A stretch of DNA of 64,000 nucleotides from Geosiphon pyriformis (taxonomy: Eukaryota; Glomeromycota; Glomeromycetes; Archaeosporales; Geosiphonaceae): positions 62,001-126,000 of the forward strand of contig JAAOMT010000543.1 in NCBI GenBank assembly GCA_016748015.1, in the 5' to 3' direction. The notes under the pieces were generated by a model. That model was given only the letters and a program-made list of their open reading frames with translations. It was not told the origin of the DNA and ran no database searches. How positions within the stretch are numbered: position 1 is the first letter of the stretch; each line of letters begins with the position of its first letter. Below, in pieces: positions 48,939-60,500 of the stretch. The position numbers and the translations under genes are program-made.

Positions 48939-51900
48939 GTAGTCTGGTATAGAAAATTGCAATGTGTAATGTTCGTGGATTGAACAATCCTGTGAAGCAA
49001 GATGATGTCATTTGTTGGCACAAGGATATGAACAATTTGGTTTCTATTTTTATGGAGTCAAAACTTAAAGGGAGAGTTTGCCCATGGTTGGCCAGCAAAT
49101 TTGATGGTGTTTGGGTTTTTACTTCTGATCTGGATTTTGGTTCTCTGGGTGCTAGTGTGATGATTGTCATGAATTTTTTTTTGGCTAAACATATCTGCAA
49201 GGTCTCTAAGGTGCCTGGTTGGCTCCTATCTATTAAGTTGCTTTTCAAGAATAAACTTTCAGTGTTTATTTTGGGGCTCTATGCTGGTGTTTTATTGGTG
49301 GTTCGGTTTTCTTAGACTGGTAAAATCAACTCTCTTATTGCTAAGATTGTTAATAAGTCTTTTTTTGTTATCCTTGGTGGTAATTTTAATGAAGATGGTT
49401 CTTGGAAGTGTGCGAGTTTTAAAAAGTGCCTTGAGTTGGGGTTGGTTAACTTTTTGATTGGAAGCATGGTCGTTAAGATGCCCACTTGGGCAAACTCTAG
49501 AGGTGTCATGAAGACTATTAATTATGTATTTGTTTCTCTGAATCTGGTCAATTCTTTGGTACATTGTGGTGTTTTAGATGTTGGTAATTATTTTGATACA
49601 GACCACCAAGCTGTGTCTGTATCTCTGGGCCTGGGTGGTTTACTGAATACACACTTGTTTTCTTTTCGCAAGCAAGCAAATAAAAATCATTGGAAATTTA
49701 ATGTAAAAAATGCCAGTGAGGCTAAGTGGCTTGAGTTTAAGAATGCTATGGCTGTTAACGCTGCTATGTTTTCAGATGTGTTTAGTGATACTGTGAAAGT
49801 TTCTGATCTTGGCACTATGTAGGATGTCATTTGCAAGATTTTGGTTCTCTCAGCTGGTGGTACTTTCAAAAAAAGATGGTTCAAGAGTTTTGATACAGTT
49901 CACAATAGGGTGTTATTTAGGTTTTACATGCTAGAGCTGTTGGTTTCCAAGCTAGTAAAGGCTTCTTGTTTGAGTTCTAGTGTCAGTTTTGCTTCGCTTT
50001 TGGTTACATAGGACAACCTTGACTCTGCTGATGTGTTATTGGTAAAATCTATGTTCTATTCTGGTGCTAAATTTGATAACATTCATTCTGCTCTGGCCAA
50101 AGCGAAGAGGTTATACCACTTTTCAAAATTGCTGAAGTCTAAGTGCGCTGAGGAATCTCACATTAGGCAGGCTATTAACAATAGAATGGAAAGTTTTGAA
50201 CTGGATAAGAGTCATACAATCAGAAGTGTGTTGGAGTGTTCTTTTTACAAAGTGGTTTTGGACCATCTGGTTGTGAATGATGAGTTGGTTCTTGAACCTG
50301 ATTTGGTGAAATCTAAGGTGGATGCTATTATGGAAAGATGAACCAGGAAATGTATAGTGGTTGATAATAACTCTGATACTTGGTTTCATCAATACAAACC
50401 TTTGGACTACATTTTTGATGATGTTTTTTTTGGAGTAATAAGTAAGATTGATGTTGATGAGTTGCTTTGTGTAGTTTCCAGTCTGCTTGACAGGAAAGCT
50501 GCTAGTCTTTCGGGTATCTCTAATGAGCTTTGGAAACATTGTGATAAATCAGTTTTGGGTTTGCTTTTGGTTCTTTTGAATTCTTGTTTGTCTTGTGAGT
50601 TGGTGCCTGGCCCTTGGAAGGAGGCTTGGGTTTTGATGATTCCCAAATCTTATGAGTGGGAGGGTGTTTTCATGAATACTTATCCTATTGCCTTAATTGA
50701 AACAGCTCGCAAAATTCTCTCTAAAATTCTTTCAGATAGGATTTCACTGGCTTGTAGCTCCTATGATGTTCTGTATGGTGACAATTTCTCAGTTTTAAAG
50801 GGTAAGACAACTCAATCTCCTATTTTTGCAGTTGGCTCAGTAATTGAAGATGCTTTGGAAAAGAACCAAGAACTCTGGCTTGTTCTGTAGGACATGCAAA
50901 AGGCATATAATTCAGTTGGCTGGAAGCATTTTGAGAGGAGTTTGGTCAGGATCAAAATGTGTAGTAAATTTGTTCACTTTTTTGGTAGTATTCATAAGGA
51001 CCGAACCAACTATGTTATGACAGATTTTGGTTTGACTGATGGTTACCAGGTGTTTGATGGGTTGGACCAAGGAGAAGTTTTTTCCCCTCTGCTGTGGTGT
51101 ATATTTTATGATCTTCTTTTGTGTGAAGTCAAGTGTCAAGGGAATATGTGTGGTTATAGGCTCAATTCTCATTTTGTTTCTAGAAGTGGTCACACTGAGT
51201 CTTAGGCTGGGCTTTCTTCCTTCTTTGCTGTTAGTGCTTTTATTGATGATACTATTTGGGTTGGTGGCAGTCAGGCTGCTATTCAGCATATTCTTGACAT
51301 TGCTAGTGAATTTTTTAGAGTCAATGATATTTTAATTAATAATGACAAAACTCTGGCCATTTCAATCAATTGCAGGGTTGGTGTTCCATCTCTTTTTATT
51401 AGTGGTTCGCCTATTTCAGTTGTCTGTAAAAGGGAATCTCATCAGTATCTTGGTATCTTTTTGTCGACTGAGGGTCTTTCAAAGCTTAGCTTGGCTAAGA
51501 CACATTTGGATGTTCATTTCTTTACTAATTTGGTTCTGAGGAAGGCAGTTTCAGATAAGCAATTTTTGTATCTAGTGTTAGCAGTTCTCTATCCCATAAT
51601 TGGCTACAGAATGTAGCTTGGCTATATTTTTGTTGGTGTGTACAATAAATGGGATGCTCTGATTCGCAGAGGCTTGAAGCTAAAAACTGGTCTCCCACTG
51701 GATTTTTCTAATGATACTATTTACCATCCTGCCTTTTATGGTTTAAAGTTATTTTCACAGTGTCAATCTGAGAGTAAAGTGGCTTCACTTATAAGTTTTG
51801 TGAACTCTGGTGGGATTTTGGAGTGTCTGTTTGGTCACAGGTCATATGATTTACAGATTCTGTGTTGACAGCCTGTTCACCCATTAATCTCTTCTGCTTG

Positions 51901-53602
51901 TATTCACATCAGTGTTTCTAATAATTTTTTGGCTGGTATGATTCGCATTCTTCTTGATTGCAATTTGTCTTTGGGTGGCTCTTTGACCAGTGCTTTTTGG
52001 TTTTATGACGGGGTTCCTATGTCTATTGTTCTTGGCGAGTCTTTGTTTTTCAAGTTTTTATCTTCTCTCTAGCGTTTTGGCATTGCCTTCGTGAATCAGC
52101 TTTGTAATTGACATAGTGTTGTTTTTAGCTGGTGCACCTTCAAGTGATAGAAGAGGCTGGACCCTCATGGCCCAGTTCCTGATTGGTTTGGACTTTCTGT
52201 TGTATTTCTTGTGGCTTTTCATTCCTCTTCTGCAGTCTTAGTTGGTGCTGGTCTTCTTAACTTTTGTGAATCTGATAATTTTGTGTCTGCCCACAATCGT
52301 CTTCCTCAGGTTAACATTAATAGTTTGTCAGTATATACAGATGGTTCTTTGAGGAATTTGGGCACAGTTGATTGCAGAGCTAGGGCAGCTGTTTTTTTTG
52401 AGAACATTGATTTGGGTGTGGATGTTGGTGTTCAAGGTTTAGTGTCATCTACTTTGGCAGAGTTACAGGCTATAGCATTGGCTTTGGAGTGCATGCCTGC
52501 GGCTTGTTCTGTTAATTTGTTTTCGGATAGTCAAGCAGCTTTAGATGCTTGTAAGTCTGAGTTAAGCCTGGTATGCCCTGACTTTCGCAATCAATGTTGG
52601 GTTGAGTGTTGGCATATTCAGAATGTTATTCACAGTAAGAATTTGAGAGTTAGCTGGCACAAAGTCAAGGGCCACTCTGGCATTTCAGGAAATGATTATG
52701 CTAATAGCATTGCTGATGCTGCTTCTCTATCTGGTTGGTATCTCCCTCCTTGTGTGGATGGACACTTTTTGTTGGCAGATAGTGGTGTTGTTTCTGGTAA
52801 TTCTAGACACTTTGTTCAAGATGTTTGTCATGTATGCTGGGAGGTTGGTTCTGGTTCTGGATTTCTGGCTAGTAGTTTGCATTCAAATGTTAACTGACTC
52901 AGCTCTTCTAGGGTTTGGCACCCTGATTTGCATATGGCCATTGGTTTCACTAGCAGGCTCACAGCTGATACTCGTACTTATCTTATGAAGGCTTTGCACT
53001 GTCAGCTTTCTGTGGCTGTTCGGAGGCACATTTACAATAAATGTTACCTTAGTGTTCTATGTCTGTATTGTGATAAGGTAGAGGTTTTTGATCATTTGTT
53101 TTCTTGTATGGTTGATGATTTGGCTTGTCATCAGGTCCTGGAATCCTGCATGTCTTCTTAAAGGTCACTTTCTGGACTCTTTCTTTCCTCTTCAGTTGTG
53201 TTGCAATTAATGTCGATCTGCACTCCAGATTTACTGGTCTTCTTGGCTCTTTACAAGGGTTTTGTTTTTAATGGTTGGCTTCAGGAGGCTGTTGCTGTTT
53301 TCTATGATCCCAAGATTGCTGGTGTTAAAATTACTGATTTTGTGCACTCTATATGTTTCACTTTTAGGAATAATATTTGGTTGGTCTGTGCCAAGCATCA
53401 TGTTTTTATGGAAAAAAATGGCCTGATCCCAGTGAATGGGTCGTTTGTCATCCCAGTTTCTGGTTTGGTTTTGAGGTTTTTAGCTGGTGTGGTTAAATTG
53501 CTTGGTATTACTAAAGCCTTTGGCATTCTTTTTGGCTTTCACAAGTCTTGTTCATTTTTTTTAGGTATTAGTGACCTGGTGTCTGTTAATATAGTTGTAT
53601 AG
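48935..53602 (+). pseudogene. LINE A ORF2 (endonuclease, reverse transcriptase, RNase H)
   Basis: One uninterrupted reading frame of 1556 codons apart from stops (e.g. 48950, 49313, 49820, 50009, 50339, 50888, 51203, 51866, 52895). The start ATG overlaps the ORF1 stop as ATGA. Domains in order: EEP endonuclease (NVRGLNNP, ESKLKG, TDHQAV; the GDFN Asp is Asn), reverse transcriptase (PIALIETARKILSKILSDR, QSPIF, DQGEVFSPLLW, catalytic FIDD at 51239-51250, INNDKT), RNase H (YTDGS at about 52333, TLAELQA, FSDSQAALD, GHSGISGNDYA) and a C-terminal zinc motif (CLYCDKVEVFDHLFSC). RT and RNase H catalytic residues are intact, but the stops prevent a full product. Confidence 0.9.
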
Positions 53603-53703
53603 TGTTGTCTTGACTGGCTTGAGTGGCTGGTCACATATGGTAAAATGCATGATTCATGCCTAGTTTAGATCATTTTATTAAAATTTTTATTTTATTTTAT
53701 AAG

Positions 53704-54200
53704 TATTGGCTCTTTGCAAAAACTTTGTCTTTAATGATTGGCATTAAAAAGCTGTTTTTGTTTTTAGTGATTTCAAAACTGTGAGACTAAAAGTTATGAA
53801 TTTTGTGTATAATTTTTGTCTTGCTTATAGGGATAAAATTTGGTTAATTCATGCTAAAGACTATGCTTTTATAGAGAAAAATAACCTAATCTCATATGAT
53901 GATTTGGCTTTTGTTTTTGTTTTTGGGCTGTTTTTGGTATTTTCTGCTGGTGTGATAAAATTGTTTGGTATTATTAAAACATTTGGTGTAAGTTTTGGCT
54001 TATATAAGTCTTGTTTGTTTTTTTTGATATTAAGAATACAGTTTTAGTTTATATAGATGCTTAATGTTGTTCTGATTAGTTTGAATGATTGATTACATAT
54101 AAAAAAAGCATAATTTATACTTAGTTTAGATTAATTATATGATGTATTTTACTAAACAGTATTTGGACTTTATTTATAAAACATAAAAAAAAAATAAGTG
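53704..54200 (+). mobile_element. LINE D: 5'-truncated LINE copy (ORF2 C-terminus and 3' UTR)
   Basis: Homology to LINE A/B starts at TTGGCTCTTTGC, in the middle of the ORF2 C-terminus, and runs through IWLIHAKDYAFIEKNNLI and IKTFGVSFGLYKSCLFF to the stop near 54048. A full 3' UTR ending TTTGGACTTTATTTATAAAA and an A-rich tail follow. 5' truncation is typical of LINE integration. It abuts LINE A directly, so LINE A may have inserted into or next to it. Confidence 0.85.
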
Positions 54201-55362
54201 CAATCTAATTACTACCTAAAAACATATAATTATATAAGATTCTATATTAAGTATAATTTATGTTTTTTCTATAACTAGTTATTTAGACTAATAAAAACAG
54301 TATTATACACAAAAATTACTTAGTATATAAAAGTCATACAAAAAATTAAAATATCTACTAATTAAACAAAGATATAATTCAAAACAAACATATATACTTA
54401 GCTTAATACTAAAATCATAAATTATTTTAAAAATTACAAGAAAATCAAACTAGATATAATTAAAATCACAAATTTATTATATAACAAAAAATCATATTTT
54501 TTATAATATACTTTTAATTTGACAATTAACAATTACATAACAGATCTGTAACTCTTAACTAAACTCTAAACCAAATTAATAATTAATATACTATTATTAG
54601 ATTTGACATTCAACAAATACACTATATTAATTACTTATTCTTTTATCACAAAATTTTTAGCCAGTAACATATATTAATAATTAAAAAATTTAATGACATA
54701 TAATAATCAGTACAATTATTAATGCTAGTATTTAGCAAAACAGTTTATTCTCAAATAATATTTAAAATCAGTTTCTTCTTAATACAATTATTATAAATAT
54801 ATAAAAATATATAATTAAAGTTTTTAATTAATTTACATTAAATACATAATATATTAAAATAACTTGAATTGTATAATTTTTTTTTTGGCTATAAACAAGC
54901 AGTAGTATAGTGTTTTTATAAAATAAAACTAAAGTATCATAAATATAAAGCTAATAAAACCAAAATAAACTTAGCTATTAAAGTATTATACATATCAAAA
55001 AAATTGCAAAAAGTTCTATTTACAATATCATTAAAACATTTGAATTTCTAACAAACAAAACTAATTGTCTTAAACAAATACTTAATAAAGTGATAAGTGT
55101 TCTTAAAAACAGATCTGTTTTTAATAACAAAAAAGTGATATAGTACTTTAACAGATAACATAAAATTAGATATAATAATAGCATTAGCATAAAAATTTAC
55201 ATACTTATTGCCAAGAATTCTAGAATAATCTTTGATCTTGTTTTAACTAATTAACAAATATTTAGATATAATAGTTTAATAAATATGTTCTTTTTCTATC
55301 TAATATTTATTGTAAAAATCAGAATTAATATTTTTCTTAATTAATTTATATATATTCAATAC
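54201..55362 (-). mobile_element. LINE E: minus-strand LINE fragment (RNase H to 3' UTR)
   Basis: Reading from 55362 downward, INSDFYNKY..IEKEHIY and NKIKDYSRILGNKYVNFYAN align to the LINE RNase H region (PDFRNQCW, WHKVKGHSGISGNDYANSIA). The HSG His is Tyr here. It then decays through the C-terminus to a 3' UTR (54201-54320) resembling that of LINE C. It lies tail to tail with LINE D and is cut off at 55362 by the start of gypsy-2. Confidence 0.75.
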
Positions 55363-55596
55363 TGTTATTATTTATAAAAAAAAAGTACAAAAAAGAAATA
55401 GAAAAAAACAGATTATAAAAATAAGCCAATAAAAAAATAGTACTTAATAAGTAGGCATATTTTTAAAAATATGTATATTTACAAAAAATAAGCACATTGT
55501 CAGAAAATTATAACATATTTTTAAGAATGTGCATATTTACAAAAAATGAGAATATTTTCAAAAAATCATGACATATTGCTTAGGAATAAACACAAA
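55363..55596 (+). repeat. Gypsy-2 5' LTR, first part
   Basis: Aligns to the first quarter of the gypsy-1 LTR (read on the minus strand), including the AAGTACAAAAAAG and CAATAAAAAAATAGTA blocks and the ATGACATATTGCTTAGGAAT stretch. It ends in the target site duplicated by LINE B. Confidence 0.85.
55586..55596 (+). repeat. Target-site duplication of LINE B, left copy
   Basis: AATAAACACAA, repeated exactly at 62356-62366. Nine to eleven bases can be assigned, as LINE B itself begins with A. Confidence 0.85.
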
Positions 55597-55735
55597 AAAA
55601 CTTCTTTCTTTCTTTTACCCAAAATTTCCAAAAAAGAGTCAAAAGTTTTTTTGAAAGAAGTTTTTTACCATTCAGTACAATAAATCAAAACTGTTTTTTA
55701 ATTACGAGGCCACTGTTGGCCCTGTTATTGCTGTT

Positions 55736-57533
55736 ATGAAGAAAACTATTAAAGGTTCTGGTTCTGAAAGTGGTTTCAAGACTGTTGCATCAAGGAAAAA
55801 GAGGAAGGGAGGTGTATTGGAAGAGGGTATTGATAATAAAGAGACTGTTGCTAAAGCTCCTAGTGCTCATTCATGGGGTTTTGAAACCAGTGACACTACA
55901 GAGTCTGAGAGTATTGACATAGAGAAAGAGTGCTTGGTTGAGGAAACCAGTGTCAACTATGGTGAAAGTGGTCCTTTTGTGAAAAAGAATCCTGATCATA
56001 CACCAAAGAGTTTGTGCGTGAAAACCAAGAAAGTGTTAGGAAAGCTGCTAAGTGTGATTGATTATAATACTGTTAATGCAAAAGATGATGTGTTGAATGA
56101 TTTTTTCTCTTTTCTACCTTTTCTTCCTATCAAGCCATCCATTTAGGTGTCTGTTCACAAATTTTTTGCTTTGGATATTAATCTTGTGGCTGTCACTGAG
56201 AAGTCTTCTCAGAAAAAATTGAGTTTTGTGAGAAAAATTTTCTCTGGTGTGAATGGTTTTGGAGGGGTTTCTACCCCCTCAAAATTTGGTGATATCATCC
56301 GAGCAACTTTTACTTCAGAATTGGCAATGATGACTGCTGGAAAATTGGCACATGATCATGGTGTTATAGTAAACACTAATCTTAAGTGTCCTGGCAACAA
56401 TCATACAAATCAGGTAATTGTGCTAAAAAATTCCTGTGGAAACATCTTTGGAGGCTATGCAAACTGCGGTGTCTGAATTTGATAAGATTGTGAAGATCAA
56501 GATACAACTAGTTGGTTTGTGGCAAAAGGCGATTGTCAAGATAGAAGATTTAAATCAGACTGATTTCTTGGCAGCCAAATGGTCTATTCTAATTGGAAAA
56601 AATGTGGTTCGTGTGGCCAGGGCTGACGTAGATAAACAAACATGGGATTCTAAGGACAAATTCAGGGTGTTGTTTTACACTCTTCTCATAGGAATGAACA
56701 CTCATAATTTGTGGGATTTTCTCAGTTTGGTGGGTGGAAAAACATGTGTCATTGGATGCAATTCTGTCAACTACACTCATGCGCGCTGTGCTACTGTGGG
56801 CTTTGAGTCTGAGGAAGTTCTTTTGCAGACTATGGCTAACACACCAGTTATAAGAGATGTGGGTTTTTACTGGTCATGTTTGTCTTCTGCTGTATGCTCT
56901 TTCTGTGGTTCTCTTGGCCATACCTCATTAGCCTACAAGTTGGCTGGTGCTTCTTCCATTCCAAAGAGCAAAAGGACTCCCATCTTGGCTCAGGATTGGT
57001 TTAGGCTTGCAAAGATTTACGAGAGGAAGTCTGCCCTAATTTCTCATCTTTTGGCTTTTGGTGGAAAGACTTGGGTATCAGTGATTGGCTCTCCTTCTCT
57101 GGGTGCTTCACATAGGTTCAATTTTCAGCTTGGTTCTATTGAAAATGGTAAACCTCTTCTTCTGGTAATGAATGATTTAGAAAGACATTTGGTTCGCATT
57201 AAAAGCAGTCTTACCAGCCTCGCAGAACAAATTAGTAAGTTGGCTAAGAGGTTGGAATCGTTCATGCCGGCAGTTTCTCAGCCTAGCCCTGAATGTCAGC
57301 TGCCAGTGACTTCCCTATTGCAGAATCAAGGAAAGAATATAGTGATGGGAATGGGTTCAGGTGATGCCACTAGTGACAAGACTGCTGTCATTCTGAGTTC
57401 AACTGCCTCACCTAAGGTTATAAAATTAGAAAACATATTGGAAGGTCTCTCTGCTTCAGTTATGTGTCTATCAGTGCACTTGGATGGTTTGGCTTTGGCA
57501 AGTGGTGCTTCTCCTCTACCTCTTTCTCAATGA
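55736..57533 (+). pseudogene. LINE B ORF1
   Basis: Starts at the Met in MKKTIKGSGSESG. A stop at 56144 (CAG to TAG compared with LINE A) and a 2-bp deletion near 56425, in the A run after ATTGTGCTAAA, break the frame. The rest is open from 56436 to TGA 57531. The zinc knuckle CSFCGSLGHTSLAYK has lost its last Cys to Tyr. The C-terminal third is Ser/Leu-rich. Confidence 0.85.
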
Positions 57534-60500
57534 GTGGTTTGGTATAGAAAATTGCCACATGTAATGTTTGTAGGTTGAACAATCCTGCGAAGCAAGATGA
57601 TGTTATTTATTGGCACAAGGATATAAACAATTTGGTTTCTATTTTTACGGAGTTAAAGCTTAAAGAGAAAGTTCGCCCATAGTTGGCTGACAAATTTGAT
57701 GGTGTTCGGGTTTTTACTTCTGGTCTGGATTCTGGTTCTTTGGGTGTTGGGGTGTTAATTGTCATGAATTTTTTTTTAGCAAAACACATCTGCAAAGTCT
57801 CTGAAATACCTGGTCGGCTCCTATCTATCAAGTTGCTTTTCAAAAATAAACTTTCAGTGTCTATTTTGGGGCTCTATGCTGGTGCTTCATTGGTGGTTCA
57901 ATTTTTTCAGGCTGAAGAAATCAACTCTTTCATTGCTAAAGCTGTTAATGAGTCTTCTTTTGTTATTCTTGATGGTGATTTTAATAAAGATGGTTCTCAC
58001 AAATGTGCCAGTTTCAAAAAATGTTTTGATTTAAATTTGATTAACTCTCTGAAGGGGAGCTCTTTTGTGAAGTTACCTACTTGGTACAATTCTTGTGGTA
58101 TCACTAAGACAATTGACTATGGGTTCATTTTTTTTAATTTGGTTGGTGTGGTGGTGAATTGTGGTGTGGATGGTGTTGAGGACTATTTTAATACCAATCA
58201 CAAGACTATTTATGTTTCTGTGAAACTGGGTGGCCTGCTCAATGTCCAATTGAACTCACTGTGCAAACAAGCAAATAGAAATTGTTGGAAATATGATATC
58301 AAAGATGCCAGTAAGATTAAGTGGTCAGAATTCAAGAATGCTACGGCTGCTAATGCTGTTATGTTCTCGGATGAGTTTGTTACAGCTAAGCAGTTTTCTG
58401 ATCTGAATGTGATGTGGGACATTATTTGTAAGGTTATGGTTCTTTTGGCTAGTGGAACATTCAAGAAAAAATGGTTTAAGAGTTTTGATTGTGTTTTTAA
58501 TAAGGTGTCTTCCCAGTTTTATAAACTGAAGCTACATGTGTCTAAAATGGTGAAGGCTTCTTGGTTGGTTTCTGGTGGAGATTTTGCCTTGTTGTTGGAT
58601 ACTTGGAACAGGCTTAATTCTGTGAACACTTCGCCAGTAAGATCTCTGCTTCTTTCTGGTGCCGGTTTTGATGCAATCTGTTCTGGGCTGGCTAAGGCGA
58701 GGAAGTCTTACCACTTTTCTAAGTTGTTGGAATCTAAGCATACTAAAGAATCTCATATAAAACAGGCTGTTAAGAGAAGAATAGAGAGTTTTGAGGTGGA
58801 TAAGAGTCACACCATTAGAAGTGTTTTAGAGCATTTTTTTTGTAAAGTGGTGTTGGATCATTTGGTGGATGGTGGGGAGTTGGTCTTGGAGTCTGAGTTG
58901 ATTAAATCTAAGATAGATGGAATCATGGAGGGTTGGACTAGAAAATGTGTGGTGGCTTCTGATATCTCTGGTGATTGGGCAATGCAATTTCGGCCTTTGA
59001 ATCATGTCTTTGATAGTGTTTTCTCTGATGTGATGCATTCAATTGGTTTTAATGAGATGTTTGGTGTTATTTCAAATTTGCCCAATGAAAAAGTGGCTGG
59101 TCTTTCTGGTATTACTAATGAACTTTAGAAACACTGTGACAAATCAGTCTTGGATATGCTTTTGGTGCTCTTAAATTTTTGTTTGGATTGTGAGTTAGTG
59201 CCTGGATCTTGGAGGGAAGTCTGGGTCTCAATGATATCTAAACCTTACAAGTGGGAGGAGGTTCTTACAAATACCCACCCCATTGCTTTGATTGAGACAG
59301 CTTGCAAGATTCTTTCCAAGATTTTTTCAGATTGAATTTCTCTGACTTGTAGCATTTTTGATGTTTTCTATGAAGACAATTTCTCTGTTCTAAAAGATAC
59401 ATCTACTCAATCACCTATCTTTACTATTGGTTTGGTAATCGAAGATGCTTTGGAAAAGAATCATGAGTTGTGGCTGGTTTTACAGGATATGTGCAAAGCT
59501 TATAATTCTGTTGGTTGGAAGCATCTCAAGAGAAGTTTAATTAGGATCAAAATGTGTAACAAATTTATCAGATTTTTTGGTAGCATTCATAATGATTGCA
59601 CTAACAGAGTAATGACAGATTTTGGTTTGACTGATGGATATTATGTTCATGATGGATTGGATCAGGGAGAGGTTTTTTTGTCACTTCTTTGGCGCATATT
59701 TTATGACTCATTTTTGTGTGAAGTTAAAAGACAGAAGAGCATTTGTGGTTACAAGTTGATTTCTCATTTTATTTCTAAGACTGGCCAGGTGGAATTTCAA
59801 GCTGGGCTGACATTGTTTTTGGCCACTGGTGCTTTTGTTAATGATACTATCTGGGTCGGTAGCAGCCAGGCTGCTATACAACACATCCTCAATGTTGCTA
59901 GTGATTTCTTTTGTTTAAATGACATTTCGATAAACAATGACAAGACTGTGGTCATTCCTATCAACTATTAGATCACTGCTTCTTATCTAACTATCAGTGG
60001 TCTGCCAATTTTCATTACTAAAAGAGATGAACCTCATCATTATCTGGGGATTTTTTTATTTTCTGAAGGTTTTTCAAAGCTTAGCTTGGTTAAAACACAT
60101 TTAGATGTTTGGTTTTTTGTCAATCTCATTCTAAGAAAAGTTATTTCAGATAAACAGTTTGTTTATTTGGTGTCTTTAGTTCTCTTTCTTATTGTCAGCT
60201 ACAGAACTCAGTTCAGTTTTATTCCTCTCAGTGTGTATATTAAATGGGATGCTTTGATTCGCAAGAGCCTAAAATTCAAATCTGGGCTGCCTCTGGACTT
60301 TCCCAATGATGCACTTCATCATCTTTCTTTGTACAATTTAAAAACTTTTGAACAGATTCAGGCTGAGAGCAAGTTGGCTTCTGTTATTGCTTTTGCGAAT
60401 TCAGTTGGTGTTTTGGGACACTTGTTTTCTTATAGATTTCACGATTTCCAGATTCTTAGCTGGCGTCCTTGTCACCCTTTGTTGTTTCCTGTTTGTGTTA

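Larger units (their letters stand above)
46969..53694 (+). mobile_element. LINE A: near full-length non-LTR retrotransposon, inactive
   Basis: The 5' leader (AAAGAGTCAAAAGTTTTTTG, then TTTTTTACCATTCAGTAC) is shared with LINE B. ORF1 (zinc knuckle) and ORF2 (endonuclease, reverse transcriptase, RNase H, Zn motif) follow, then a short 3' UTR. A C-terminal RNase H places it in the I/Tad/R1-type APE LINEs. A candidate 8-bp target duplication TTTTATAA flanks it (46960-46967, 53695-53702), but it is low-complexity. The 3' UTR lacks about 35 bp seen in LINE B and D. Confidence 0.9.
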
